Positions 1 through 8,306 of a stretch of 64,000 bases of DNA are shown here, piece by piece. Under the pieces are notes generated by a model. It was given only the letters and a program-made list of their open reading frames with translations, was not told where the DNA came from and did no database searches. Each line of letters opens with the position of its first letter. Position 1 is the stretch's first letter. This DNA comes from Duganella sp. BuS-21 (lineage in GTDB: Bacteria > Pseudomonadota > Gammaproteobacteria > Burkholderiales > Burkholderiaceae_D). The stretch covers positions 992,001 to 1,056,000 of the forward strand of contig CP097466.1 in assembly GCA_041874725.1 (NCBI GenBank), given 5' to 3'. The translations under genes and the position numbers were made by a program.

Positions 1-135
1 CGCGGCCGCCACGCGTCCCGGCTCGGTGAAGTAGCGCGACACCGTGATCGATCCGACCTCCGCCAGGCGGGCCACGTCGTGGATGGTGGCGCGGCCCGAT
101 CCACGTCGTTTTCTTGGTGCTGTTGGTTCGCTCAT
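1..135 (-). CDS. LacI-family transcriptional regulator, N-terminal part (cut by window edge)
   Basis: The reverse strand from the ATG at 135 reads MSEPTAPRKRRGSGR and then ATIHDVARLAEVGSITVSR, followed by YFTEPGRVA. This is the LacI-type helix-turn-helix at the N-terminus; the VGSITVSR form resembles GntR (gluconate-type) members. Only 45 residues are in the window, so the sugar-binding domain is not visible. The gene is divergent from the TonB receptor at 338, and a perfect 12-bp palindrome (217-228) with a central CG, typical of LacI-family operators, lies between them. I infer that it controls the receptor operon and perhaps itself. The ribosome site is weak (GGAAT). Confidence 0.85.
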   Translation of the reverse strand, partial: MSEPTAPRKRRGSGRATIHDVARLAEVGSITVSRYFTEPGRVAAA

Positions 136-216
136 TTGCGCTTATTCCGAAATAACATATCGATGATTTTTTTAATTCTTTGACTTCGATCCAGCCCGCC
201 GCGACACTAAAAAAAG

Positions 217-228
217 GGTACCGGTACC
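217..228. promoter_or_regulatory. Palindromic LacI-type operator
   Basis: GGTACCGGTACC is a perfect 12-bp palindrome, and flanking A/T bases extend the symmetry to 24 bp with two mismatched pairs. The central CG and overall form match operators of LacI/GntR-type repressors (known: E. coli GntR sites are built around ACCGGT). It lies between the divergent LacI-family gene and the TonB receptor gene, about 110 bp upstream of the latter. Binding is inferred, not shown. Confidence 0.6.
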
Positions 229-337
229 ACTTTTATTGTAGCGAACCACTTCTCGCACACTAAGCTGGTTCTTCGCCGATCAAAGCAGGTTTTCCGTATA
301 TGGCGCAAAGGGCGCTTTCAAATCAAGGGATCACAGC

Positions 338-2572
338 ATGAAGAGCAATAAGAAAATTTTTGGCGCGCTGACCATCGGCGCTTTGCTGGTGTCGACGGCA
401 TATGCGGGCGCGGAGGAGAGCGATGCTAGGCCCATCAAGGACCGCGACGACAGCGCCTCCGTGCCCAGCGTGACGGTCAGCGCCACGCGTCGCAACGCTT
501 CGCTGCAGTCCGTGCCGGTGGCGGTATCGGTGCTGGATGGCGATACGCTGAACCAGGCCAACCGCAGCAGCATCGACACCATCGTGCAGGAAGTGCCGAG
601 CGTGACCTTCCGCCAGCAGGGCGGCAACAAGGATACGACCATCTTCGTGCGCGGTATCGGTACCATTTCCACCTCGCCGGGCGTGGAGCCGACCGTATCG
701 ACTGTGATCGACGGTGTGGTGTATGCGCGTCCGGGCCAGGCCACGCTGGACCTGCTGGACATCGAGCACATTGAAATCCTGCGCGGTCCGCAGGGCACGC
801 TGTTCGGCAAGAACGCATCGTCCGGCGTGCTGAATGTGATCGGCCGAAAATCGTCCGAACAGACCACGGGCTTCGTCGATGCGTCCTGGTACGAGGGCAA
901 TGAGAAGCGCGTGCGCGCCGGTGTGTCCGGTACGATTCAGCCTGGCGTAGTAAGCGCCTCCGTCACCGGCCTGTATGCGGACTTCAACGGCAACATCGAT
1001 AACGTGCACGCCGGCGGCGTCAAGCTGAATGGCTACGACCGCAAAGGCGTGCGCACCCGCGTCGACATCACGCCGAACAAGGATCTGGATATCGCGCTGA
1101 TCGCCGACTACGTGCGCTCGAAGGCATCGCCGAGCTTCACTGCCTACAAATCGACCGCTCCCGCCTTCAACGCCGGCATCGCGCCGGTGGTCGCCGGCCC
1201 GGAGAACCGCCAGGTCAACGCCGACATTCCTAGCGATATCCGCGACAAGAACAAGGGCCTGTCGGCGCAGGTGGACTACCGTTTCAACGGCTACACGCTG
1301 ACCTCCATCACGGCCGTGCGCGACTGGGACAACACCCAGTACACCAGCACCTCGGCCATCGGCAACGCGGCGGAAGTGTCGCGCATCACGGCGGCTTTCC
1401 CGGCCACGCGCGACATCGGCACGGTGGAATTCAGCCAGGCCTCGCAGGAGTTGCGCCTGGCTTCGCCGAAGGGCGAGTTTGCCGAGTACGTGGCCGGCGC
1501 CTTCTACCTGCACGGCAAGGACCGCGAGACCTACCAGCGCATCGTCAACAACGGCGCGGCCATCAATTCCGGCCGCGCGGACTATGGCGTGAAGAGCGAT
1601 AGCTACTCGCTGTTCGGCGAGAGCACGCTGAACTTCTCGCCGGTATGGCGCGCCATCGCCGGCGCGCGCTGGACCAAGGACGAGCTGTCCTACGACCACG
1701 CGCGCACCTCGACCCAGACCGTAGCCTTCCCTGGCGTGCAGCCTGCGGTGCAAAATGCCGGCTCCACCAGCGAGGACGGTTTCTCCGGCCGCGTGGGACT
1801 GCAATACGACATCTCGCGCGACGTGAATACCTACGCCACTTACTCGCGCGGCTACAAGGGACCGGCCTACAACGTGTTCTTCAACATGCTGAACCGCGAT
1901 ACGCTGGCGCTGAAACCGGAAACCTCGGATGCGTTTGAACTGGGCCTGAAAGCCAGCGCCTTCGACCGCAAGCTGACCGCCAACCTGGCCGTGTTCAACA
2001 CCAAGTACGCCAACTACCAGGCCAATTTCTACGACACCGTGGCCGGCGCCGTGGTGACGCGCCTGATCAACGCCGGCGATGTGTCGACCAAGGGCGTGGA
2101 GCTGGACCTGAACGCCCGTCCAACGCGCGCGCTGACCTTGAGCGCATCGCTGGCCTACACCGACGCCACCATCGACAGCTTCAACTGCCCGCCGGCCGCC
2201 GCCGCGTCGTGCAACCTGAATGGCAAGCCATTGCCGTTCTCGCCGAAGTGGAAGTCCTTCACCCGCGCCAATTACGCGCTGCCGCTGGAGAGTGGCTTGA
2301 TCGTCGACCTGTCGGCCGATTACAGCTGGCAGGCCAAGACCCAGTACGACCTGTTCCAGTCGGTCGATGCGATCCAGGGCGCGTATGGCGTGATCAATGC
2401 CGGCGTAGCGCTGTCGTCGCCGCTAGGCGGCTGGCGCGTGGCGCTGGTGGGCAAGAACCTGGCGAACAAGTCTTACGCCACCAACCTGGTCACGTCGACC
2501 GGCTACGTCACCCGTGGCGTGCCGCGTGACGATGAGCGTTACTTCGGCATCACCGCGCGCAAGGAGTTCTGA
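338..2572 (+). CDS. TonB-dependent outer-membrane receptor
   Basis: The 744-residue protein has a Sec signal peptide (MKSNKKIFGALTIGALLVST, then AYAGAEE), a plug domain at about residues 55-170 (SVPVAVSVLDGD, then IEHIEILRGPQGTLFGKNAS) and a 22-strand-type beta barrel ending in the terminal aromatic motif ITARKEF. It should import a ligand across the outer membrane using TonB energy. The plug and barrel resemble FecA/FyuA-like receptors, but the substrate cannot be read from sequence. Its stop overlaps the start of the next gene (TGATG at 2570-2574), so it is the first gene of an operon with a flavin monooxygenase and a hydrolase. The LacI-type neighbour and operator favour an organic or sugar-like substrate over iron. 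Confidence 0.9.
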   Translation: MKSNKKIFGALTIGALLVSTAYAGAEESDARPIKDRDDSASVPSVTVSATRRNASLQSVPVAVSVLDGDTLNQANRSSIDTIVQEVPSVTFRQQGGNKDTTIFVRGIGTISTSPGVEPTVSTVIDGVVYARPGQATLDLLDIEHIEILRGPQGTLFGKNASSGVLNVIGRKSSEQTTGFVDASWYEGNEKRVRAGVSGTIQPGVVSASVTGLYADFNGNIDNVHAGGVKLNGYDRKGVRTRVDITPNKDLDIALIADYVRSKASPSFTAYKSTAPAFNAGIAPVVAGPENRQVNADIPSDIRDKNKGLSAQVDYRFNGYTLTSITAVRDWDNTQYTSTSAIGNAAEVSRITAAFPATRDIGTVEFSQASQELRLASPKGEFAEYVAGAFYLHGKDRETYQRIVNNGAAINSGRADYGVKSDSYSLFGESTLNFSPVWRAIAGARWTKDELSYDHARTSTQTVAFPGVQPAVQNAGSTSEDGFSGRVGLQYDISRDVNTYATYSRGYKGPAYNVFFNMLNRDTLALKPETSDAFELGLKASAFDRKLTANLAVFNTKYANYQANFYDTVAGAVVTRLINAGDVSTKGVELDLNARPTRALTLSASLAYTDATIDSFNCPPAAAASCNLNGKPLPFSPKWKSFTRANYALPLESGLIVDLSADYSWQAKTQYDLFQSVDAIQGAYGVINAGVALSSPLGGWRVALVGKNLANKSYATNLVTSTGYVTRGVPRDDERYFGITARKEF

Positions 2573-3837
2573 TGTCGCGCAAGTTGAGTATCGCCGCATT
2601 CATGATGCGTTACGGCCACCACGTTGCGGCGTGGCGGCATCCGGAGACGGACCTGCTGTCGAATCCTTTCAAGGTATTCCGCGAGCAGGTGCGCGCGGCG
2701 GAGCGTTCCTGCCTGGATGCGGTGTTTTTTGCCGACAGCTTGGCGCTGACCGGTGCGCCGTCGCTGGAGCCCTTGACGCTGCTGTCGGCGCTGGCCGCAT
2801 CGACCGAGCATATCGGCTTGATCGGCACCGCCACCACCACCTACAACGAGCCGTACACGGTGGCGCGGCAGTTCGCGTCGCTGGACCTGTTGTCGGATGG
2901 GCGGGCAGGGTGGAACCTGGTCACCTCCGACAACGCGGCGGAAGCGGCCAATTTCGGCCGCCAGCAGCACGTGGCGCACGCCGACCGCTATGCGCGGGCG
3001 CGGGAATTTCATCAAGTTGTCACAGGACTGTGGAATAGTTGGGACCCCGATGCGCTGCTGGGCGACAAAGGCGGTTCGCTGCCATACGATCCGGCCAAGC
3101 TGCACAAGCTGAATCATCGCGGCGAGCATTTCGGCGTGGCGGGGCCGTTGAACGTGGTGCGCAGTCCGCAGGGGCGGCCGGTGGTGGTGCAGGCCGGCGG
3201 CTCCGAGACCGGCCGCGATCTGGCGGCGGGAACTGCGGAGGTGGTGTTCACTGCCCAGCCCACGCTGGCCAAGGCGCAGGCCTTCTACCGCGATATCAAG
3301 GATCGCGTGGCGGCGAAAGGCCGCAGCCGGGATTCCGTGAAGATCATGCCGGGATTGTTCGCAGTGGTCGGACGCACGCAGGCGGAAGCCGATGCGAAGT
3401 TCGCCGAGTTGCAGGCGCTGATCGAGCCGAAGGCCGGCCTGGCGCTGCTGGGCCGCATGATCGGCAACTTCGATCTGTCGGCCTATCCGCTCGATGGTCC
3501 GCTGCCGGAGTTGCCGCAGACCGAGGACGGCCAGCGCAGCCGCCAGCAGTTGCTGACCGATCTGGCGCAGGGCGAGAATTTGACGATACGCCAGCTGTAC
3601 GAACGCATCGCCGGCGGGCGCGGTCACTTTACGGTGGTCGGCACGGCGGAGGTGGTGGCGGATCAAATGCAGCAATGGTTTGAACAGGGCGCGGCGGACG
3701 GCTTCAACTTCATGGCGCCGGCGCTGCCGGGCGGATTGGATGATTTCCTCACGCTGGTGATACCCGAACTACAGCGGCGCGGCTTGTTCCGCACCGCCTA
3801 CGAGGGCGGCACCTTGCGTGGGCATTTGGGTTTATAG
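2572..3837 (+). CDS. LLM-class flavin-dependent monooxygenase, NtaA/SnaA/DszA family
   Basis: 421 residues. The sequence follows the NtaA/DszA-type luciferase-like monooxygenases throughout: AFMMRYGHHVAAWRHPE near the N-terminus, ADSLAL at about residue 60, TATTTYNEPYTVARQFASLD at about 85-104, GWNLVTSDN at about 115, and VVVQAGGSETGRDLAA at about 205. Known members use reduced FMN supplied by a separate reductase to oxidise organic substrates such as nitrilotriacetate or sulfones. No flavin reductase is adjacent. Translation is coupled to the receptor by a one-base stop/start overlap. The substrate is unknown; location next to a receptor and a secreted hydrolase suggests catabolism of an imported organic compound. 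Confidence 0.88.
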   Translation: MSRKLSIAAFMMRYGHHVAAWRHPETDLLSNPFKVFREQVRAAERSCLDAVFFADSLALTGAPSLEPLTLLSALAASTEHIGLIGTATTTYNEPYTVARQFASLDLLSDGRAGWNLVTSDNAAEAANFGRQQHVAHADRYARAREFHQVVTGLWNSWDPDALLGDKGGSLPYDPAKLHKLNHRGEHFGVAGPLNVVRSPQGRPVVVQAGGSETGRDLAAGTAEVVFTAQPTLAKAQAFYRDIKDRVAAKGRSRDSVKIMPGLFAVVGRTQAEADAKFAELQALIEPKAGLALLGRMIGNFDLSAYPLDGPLPELPQTEDGQRSRQQLLTDLAQGENLTIRQLYERIAGGRGHFTVVGTAEVVADQMQQWFEQGAADGFNFMAPALPGGLDDFLTLVIPELQRRGLFRTAYEGGTLRGHLGL

Positions 3838-3845
3838 GAGAAAGC

Positions 3846-5120
3846 ATGTTCGGCAGGATGTTGGTACTGGTTGCGGCGCTGTCCGCAGCGCCGCTGGGTG
3901 GCGCGCAGGAATACTTTGGCGATGCGCGTCCGGATGCGCCGGAGCTGGCGGCGCGCGGTCCGCTGCAAGTGGGCGTGCGCACGCTGGTCGCCGAGCACAA
4001 GGACCAACTCGATATCCTGAAGGCCAGCGCAGGCACGCCCGATCCACGCTACACGCGCAAGCTGACGCTGGAGGTGTGGTATCCGGCGCGGCTGGCGGCG
4101 GGACAAAAGGAACATACGGTTTATACCGATGTTCTGGGCTCCGGCCCGAATGATCCCAAGCGCCCGAATACGCCGTTCCAGTTCAACGGCCGCGCCGCGC
4201 GCGATGCTGCGCCGGTTGGCGTGCGCTATCCGCTGGTGATCGTCTCGCACGGCTATCCCGGCTCGCGGCTGCAAATGAGTTATCTGACCGAGAACCTCGC
4301 GTCCAAAGGCTACGTGGTGGTCGCCATCGACCACCCCGAGTCCACGCGCGCCGACAAGGCGGGCTTTCCCAGCACGCTGCTGAACCGCCGCCTGGACGAC
4401 CTGTTCGTGCTGGATACCGTGACGGCATGGGCTAAGCCGCGCAGCGGCCACTTTCTGGCCGGGGTGGTGGATGCGAACAATGTCGCGCTGGTCGGTTATT
4501 CGATGGGCGGCTACGGTGCGCTGAACACGGTCGGCGCCGGCATCAGCGCTTCGGCGGCGGCGTTTGTCCCCGGCGGCAAGCTGGCGATCAACCAGCAGGG
4601 CAACCAGCAATACGAATCGGCGCGCGATCCGCGCATCAAGGCCGTGGTGGCCTTCGCGCCGTGGGGCGGTGAGCAAAAAGTGTGGGATGCCGCCGGACTG
4701 GCCGGCGTGCGCACCCCAACCCTGTTCATCACCGGCGACCAGGACGACGTGGCCGGTTACCAGGACGGCGTGCTCAAACTGTTCGAAGGCGCCGTCAACG
4801 CCGACCGCCAACTGCTGACCTACGTCGGCGGCCGCCACAACTCGGCGCCGAATCCGCCATCGCCGGCACACTGGAGCAATCCCGACGATTTCCAATCCTA
4901 TTCCGAGCCGGTGTGGGACAGCCGCCGCATCAACAACATCAACCAGCACTTCGTGACCGCCTTCCTCGGCGTGCACCTGAAGCAGCAGCCGTTGCAGTCC
5001 TACCTGGAACTACCACAGTTACCAGCTGACGGCACGGCTAAACTCAATCTGGGAGTGTGGAAGGGCTTCGCTAAGCGCGCTATGCTTGGATTGGAATGGA
5101 GGCATCTGCCGTCGCAGTGA
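3846..5120 (+). CDS. Secreted alpha/beta hydrolase (dienelactone hydrolase/PAF-acetylhydrolase-like)
   Basis: 424 residues with a cleavable signal peptide (MFGRMLVLVAALSAAPLGGA). The nucleophile elbow is GYSMGGYGALN at about residues 217-227, and an acid and a histidine candidate follow in TPTLFITGDQDDVAGY (about 295) and VGGRHNSAP (about 330). The pattern LEVWYPARLAAG then PLVIVSHGYPGSR matches predicted dienelactone hydrolase-like proteins related to plasma PAF acetylhydrolase. It is 8 bp behind the monooxygenase with an AGGAG ribosome site, so it is likely the third gene of the receptor operon. A periplasmic or secreted esterase that releases or trims the transported substrate is a reasonable inference. 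Confidence 0.85.
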   Translation: MFGRMLVLVAALSAAPLGGAQEYFGDARPDAPELAARGPLQVGVRTLVAEHKDQLDILKASAGTPDPRYTRKLTLEVWYPARLAAGQKEHTVYTDVLGSGPNDPKRPNTPFQFNGRAARDAAPVGVRYPLVIVSHGYPGSRLQMSYLTENLASKGYVVVAIDHPESTRADKAGFPSTLLNRRLDDLFVLDTVTAWAKPRSGHFLAGVVDANNVALVGYSMGGYGALNTVGAGISASAAAFVPGGKLAINQQGNQQYESARDPRIKAVVAFAPWGGEQKVWDAAGLAGVRTPTLFITGDQDDVAGYQDGVLKLFEGAVNADRQLLTYVGGRHNSAPNPPSPAHWSNPDDFQSYSEPVWDSRRINNINQHFVTAFLGVHLKQQPLQSYLELPQLPADGTAKLNLGVWKGFAKRAMLGLEWRHLPSQ

Positions 5121-5206
5121 CCAGTTCAGCTCGCTGCTCTGTCAACCAACTGCTGCATTAAGGCACGTGGTACTTCAGCAGTAACTGCGTTCATTGCTAA
5201 GTGTGA

Positions 5207-5270
5207 AAGAGCGGAAAGCGTAAAACCGAGGGTGTTTTGCGGACATAGAAAAATTAGGGTTTCCGCTCTT
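5207..5270. repeat. 11-bp inverted repeat with structured loop
   Basis: AAGAGCGGAAA at 5207-5217 is the exact inverse complement of TTTCCGCTCTT at 5260-5270. The loop contains a second, shorter pairing (GTAAAAC with GTTTTGC around 5220-5240). It could be an RNA structure downstream of the hydrolase gene or a remnant of a mobile element. There is no T-tract, so it is not a standard intrinsic terminator. Confidence 0.5.
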
Positions 5271-5458
5271 ATCATATAGCCACTTGCCGAATTGTAATTT
5301 CAACTATAGCCGTGCGTCTTTGCTCTCTAATAGACCTTGATGCGCGCCCCCTTCATTCTCAGCGGCCAGAAATTCGACTTAACTCACATGAACGACTTCG
5401 AAGGGAAGGCTGAGGCGAACTTGCGTGCCGGTAGCGTCAAAAAAGCCTTGGTTAAGGT

Positions 5459-5591
5459 AAAGCCGTTAAGTTAAGCGATGTCGTCCCGGCGAAAGCCGGG
5501 ATCCATGCTGAGTTAGCCGGGCATGCGCCTCATGGATTCCCGCATTCGCGGGAATGACGAAGCCTATTTTCAGCTTAACTTAACGGCATTA
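5459..5591. mobile_element. MITE-like element, copy 1
   Basis: The element has terminal inverted repeats GCCGTTAAGTTAAGC (5462-5476) and GCTTAACTTAACGGC (5573-5587), a perfect 15-bp match. The same 12-bp sequence CTTGGTTAAGGT lies directly on both sides (5447-5458 and 5592-5603), as expected for a target-site duplication. The interior has two GC-rich hairpins, one fitting the pattern ATTCCC-N8-GGGAAT known from Neisseria dRS3 repeats. It has no coding capacity. A second copy, in opposite orientation, is at 24656-24789. It would need a transposase in trans; the long duplication resembles that of some IS4-family elements, but the family is not established. Confidence 0.75.
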
Positions 5592-5819
5592 CTTGGTTAA
5601 GGTGGAATTTTCTTGTCACTGTTGGTCGCGCAAGCCCGTCGCTGCGAAGATATTCCGACATCGCATCTAGTGCCTGACGGGTCTAGCTAGTCATGGACGG
5701 TGTGGTAACGGTCAAAAGAGATAAAGGCGCTGCAACATTTTTCAAGTCGGAAACTCCCATGCCCGACTTGGTTGTCAAATTTGCCATGTCTCTCAGAGGC
5801 CTGCAAGGCTGTCAGCTTG

Positions 5820-5825
5820 TATAAT
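5820..5825 (+). promoter_or_regulatory. Putative sigma-70 -10 box for ubiE
   Basis: A perfect TATAAT lies 28 bp before the chosen ubiE start at 5854. No good -35 hexamer is seen 16-18 bp upstream, so the promoter may be weak or activator-dependent. Confidence 0.45.
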
Positions 5826-5853
5826 GCTGGCAAACTTAACAGGCCTGCATACC

Positions 5854-6588
5854 ATGACCAATACCACTCACTTCGGTTACAAGACCGTCGCGGAAGAAGA
5901 TAAAGTTCGCGAAGTTGCCAAGGTTTTCCATTCCGTCGCCGCCAAGTACGACATCATGAATGACGTCATGTCGGCCGGCCTGCACCGCCTGTGGAAGACC
6001 TTCACCATCGCCAACGCGGCCGTGCGCCCGGGTTTCAAGTGCCTCGATATCGCCGGCGGCACGGGCGATCTGGCCAAGGTGTTCGCCAAGCAGGCCGGCC
6101 CCACCGGCGAGGTCTGGCTCACCGACATCAATGAATCGATGCTGCGCGTGGGCCGCGATCGCCTCTTGAATCGCGGCCTGTTGACCCCCACATTATTGTG
6201 CGATGCCGAAAAGCTGCCGTTCCCTGACAATTATTTCGACCGCGTCAGCGTGGCCTTCGGCTTGCGCAACATGACGCACAAGGACCAGGCGCTGAAGGAA
6301 ATGCACCGCGTGCTCAAGCCCGGCGGCAAGCTGCTGGTGCTGGAGTTCTCCAAAGTGGCGGCGCCGTTGCAGAAACCGTATGATGTGTATTCGTTCAAGA
6401 TTTTGCCCTGGATGGGCGAGAAGATCGCCAACGACGCCGAGAGTTACCGCTATCTGGCCGAATCGATCCGCATGCATCCGGACCAGGACACGCTGAAGGC
6501 GATGATGGAAGAGGCGGGGCTGGAACGCGTAACGTATTACAACCTGACGGCAGGTGTGGCCGCTTTACACACCGGTATCAAAATGTAA
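5854..6588 (+). CDS. ubiE: Ubiquinone/menaquinone C-methyltransferase UbiE
   Basis: 244 residues starting [12 protein letters not shown], the usual UbiE beginning. An upstream in-frame ATG at 5824 overlaps the -10 box and is unlikely. Family motifs are present: [20 protein letters not shown] (about 25-44), the SAM-binding motif [16 protein letters not shown] (about 63-78), [14 protein letters not shown] (about 137-150), and the C-terminal [17 protein letters not shown]. It adds the C-methyl group to the benzoquinol ring in ubiquinone synthesis (and to demethylmenaquinone where present), at the cytoplasmic face of the membrane. ubiJ and ubiB follow after one intervening gene, which supports the assignment. 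Confidence 0.97.
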   Translation: MTNTTHFGYKTVAEEDKVREVAKVFHSVAAKYDIMNDVMSAGLHRLWKTFTIANAAVRPGFKCLDIAGGTGDLAKVFAKQAGPTGEVWLTDINESMLRVGRDRLLNRGLLTPTLLCDAEKLPFPDNYFDRVSVAFGLRNMTHKDQALKEMHRVLKPGGKLLVLEFSKVAAPLQKPYDVYSFKILPWMGEKIANDAESYRYLAESIRMHPDQDTLKAMMEEAGLERVTYYNLTAGVAALHTGIKM

Positions 6589-6602
6589 TGACTGGAGTAA
6601 CC

Positions 6603-7514
6603 ATGAACATGAAAAAAATCCTGATCGGCGCGGTAATCGCCATCTCCGCCATGTCGATGCTGGCCGAAGCGACCGCGCGTCCTGCCGGCGGCGGCCGCTC
6701 GATCGGCCGTCAGTCGCAGAACGTCAACCGCATGCCCGCCCAGCAAGCGCCGCAAGCCGCGCCGCGTCAGGCTGCGCCTGCGCAGGCGCCGAATGCGCCG
6801 CAAGCACCGGCTCCTAAGCCGAGCATGTGGAAGGGTATCCTCGGCGGCGCGCTGCTGGGCCTGGGCCTGGGCGCCTTGTTCTCGCACTTCGGCCTCGGCG
6901 GTGCATTGGGCGGCGCGATCGGTTCGATCATCATGTTGGCCCTGCTGGCCGGCGTGGTGTTCTTCATCTTCCGCCTGATCCGCAGCAAGTCACAGCCAGC
7001 GGCTGCGCCGGCTGCGTTCGGCGGTAATCAGAATGTGTATTCGATGCCGCCGCAAGCTGGTGCGGCCACGCCGGAAATCGGTTCGCGCCTGCAATCGGCG
7101 CCGGTGCAGCAAGCTGCGCCGGTCGCCCACACCCCTTGGGGCGTGCCGGCCGATTTCGACGCGGTGAGCTTCCTGCGTGTGGCGAAGAGCAATTTCATTC
7201 GCCTGCAAGCGGCGTGGGATAAAGGCGATGTGGCCGATATCCGCGAATTCACCACGCCGGAAGTGTTTGCCGAGATGAAGCTGCAGATCAGCGAGCGTAC
7301 CCAGGCCGATTTCACCGATGTGGTCAGCATTGATGCCGAGCTGCTGGGCATCGAAACCAGCGACACCGAGTACCTGGCGAGCGTCAAGTTCACCGGCATG
7401 ATCAAGCCTGCACCGGATGCCTTGGCCGAGCCGTATCACGAGGTGTGGAACTTGGTGAAACCGATTAACGGTGCGAGCGGTTGGCTGCTGGGTGGTATTC
7501 AGCAGTTGGCGTGA
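6603..7514 (+). CDS. Tim44-like domain membrane protein
   Basis: 303 residues, starting at the ATG at 6603 behind a GGAG site. A signal peptide (MKKILIGAVIAISAMSMLAE) is followed by a low-complexity Ala/Pro/Gln linker, then a glycine-rich hydrophobic stretch (about 78-120: GALLGLGLGALFSHFGLGGA, then IIMLALLAGVVFFIFRLI). The C-terminal half (about 180-300: DAVSFLRVAKSNFIRLQAAW, then VWNLVKPINGASGWLLGGIQ) is the Tim44-like fold, as in bacterial homologues of the mitochondrial Tim44 C-domain. The bacterial role is not settled; membrane attachment and ligand binding are likely. It lies 14 bp after ubiE and is probably cotranscribed with it. Confidence 0.85.
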   Translation: MNMKKILIGAVIAISAMSMLAEATARPAGGGRSIGRQSQNVNRMPAQQAPQAAPRQAAPAQAPNAPQAPAPKPSMWKGILGGALLGLGLGALFSHFGLGGALGGAIGSIIMLALLAGVVFFIFRLIRSKSQPAAAPAAFGGNQNVYSMPPQAGAATPEIGSRLQSAPVQQAAPVAHTPWGVPADFDAVSFLRVAKSNFIRLQAAWDKGDVADIREFTTPEVFAEMKLQISERTQADFTDVVSIDAELLGIETSDTEYLASVKFTGMIKPAPDALAEPYHEVWNLVKPINGASGWLLGGIQQLA

Positions 7515-7640
7515 CCCCGCAGGGCCACACAGGGGTCTGACCCAAGGACCGGGCAGGGGCTAAGCCCCGCCGGCCTATAGGCCGGCCCCCGGCAGCGGCG
7601 CACCGGTTCGGGGTGCAAGCCGGCTTAACTGGTAAGATCG
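7515..7640 (+). other. Hairpin-rich 3' region of the Tim44-like gene
   Basis: This non-coding stretch holds several inverted repeats in a row: GGGTCTGACCC (7533-7543, a motif seen again near 24905), GGGGC/GCCCC (7556-7568), a perfect 18-bp palindrome GCCGGCCTATAGGCCGGC (7569-7586), and a GCACC/GGTGC hairpin near 7600-7616. It ends in an intrinsic terminator. The first motif looks like a dispersed repeat. Confidence 0.6.
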
Positions 7641-7674
7641 AAACCGCCCGTATTCCCGGGCGGTTTTGTTTTGA
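7641..7674 (+). terminator. Intrinsic terminator after ubiE/Tim44 genes
   Basis: A ten-base stem AAACCGCCCG (7641-7650) pairs with CGGGCGGTTT (7657-7666) around a 6-nt loop and is followed by a T-rich run. It ends 12 bp before ubiJ, so ubiJ-ubiB may have their own promoter or depend on readthrough. Confidence 0.8.
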
Positions 7675-7685
7675 ACGGCTAGAAC

Positions 7686-8306
7686 ATGATTTCATTGAAT
7701 CCCGGTAGTTTCTCCGCGGCGCCGGTTAGTGCCGCCATTAACCATTTGCTGGCGCAGGAGCCGTGGGCGCGTCAGGAGTTGCAACGCCATGCCGGCAAGA
7801 TCGCCTGCATCGACGCCGGCTCGGTCGCGCTGCGCCTGCGCGTGACGGCTGACGGCTATCTGGAAGCGGCGCCGGCCGAGGACGCCGCCCGCGTTACTAT
7901 CCGCGTCAAGCTGTCGGACCTGCCGCTGATCGCGCAACACCGTGAGCGCGCCTTTTCCTATGTGCAGATCGAGGGCGACGCCGAATTCGCCAACGCCATC
8001 TCCAACCTCAGCAAATCGCTGCGCTGGGAAGCCGAGCATGACCTGGAAAAATTGATCGGCCCGATCGCCGCCGTGCGCACCGTCTCCGGCGCCAAGGCCG
8101 CGTTTGCCGCTATCCGAAACGGCCACCAGAAGCTGGCCGAAAACCTCGCCGAGTTCCTGCTCGACGAAAAACAGGTGCTGGTACGCCCTCACACCGTGGA
8201 AACCTACTCGGCCGACGTGACGCGCCTGCGCGACGACGTCGAGCGCGCCGCCAAGCGCCTGGCGAAATTGGAACAAAAGCTGGAACAGAAACTGGGATCC
8301 CAATAA
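7686..8306 (+). CDS. ubiJ: Ubiquinone biosynthesis accessory factor UbiJ (SCP2 domain)
   Basis: 206 residues. The N-terminal 120 residues form an SCP2-like lipid-binding domain (INHLLAQEPWARQELQRHAG, then DAGSVALRLRVTADGYLE, then VTIRVKLSDLPLI), and the C-terminus is a charged coiled coil (RLRDDVERAAKRLAKLEQKL). UbiJ is known to help assemble the soluble Ubi complex that carries hydrophobic quinone intermediates. It lies directly before ubiB with no gap, the usual gene order ubiE-ubiJ-ubiB, apart from the inserted Tim44-like gene. Confidence 0.9.
   Translation: MISLNPGSFSAAPVSAAINHLLAQEPWARQELQRHAGKIACIDAGSVALRLRVTADGYLEAAPAEDAARVTIRVKLSDLPLIAQHRERAFSYVQIEGDAEFANAISNLSKSLRWEAEHDLEKLIGPIAAVRTVSGAKAAFAAIRNGHQKLAENLAEFLLDEKQVLVRPHTVETYSADVTRLRDDVERAAKRLAKLEQKLEQKLGSQ

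Larger units (their letters stand above)
5121..5853. other. Gene-poor, AT-richer intergenic region
   Basis: No convincing gene in about 730 bp. It holds a long-arm inverted repeat (5207-5270), a MITE-like element (5459-5591) and the ubiE promoter at its right end. Two short ORFs were seen and are not called: a 22-codon one on the minus strand (5126-5194, beginning MNAVTAEVPRALMQ) and a 28-codon one on the plus strand (from 5389, beginning MNDFEGKAEANLRAG) that runs into the element. If the element and one direct repeat are removed, the latter frame extends to about 45 codons, so it may be a decayed small gene. Confidence 0.6.

Noticed and set aside
5459..5591. CRISPR-like repeat
   Set aside because: Only single inverted-repeat elements are present; no regular direct repeats with spacers.
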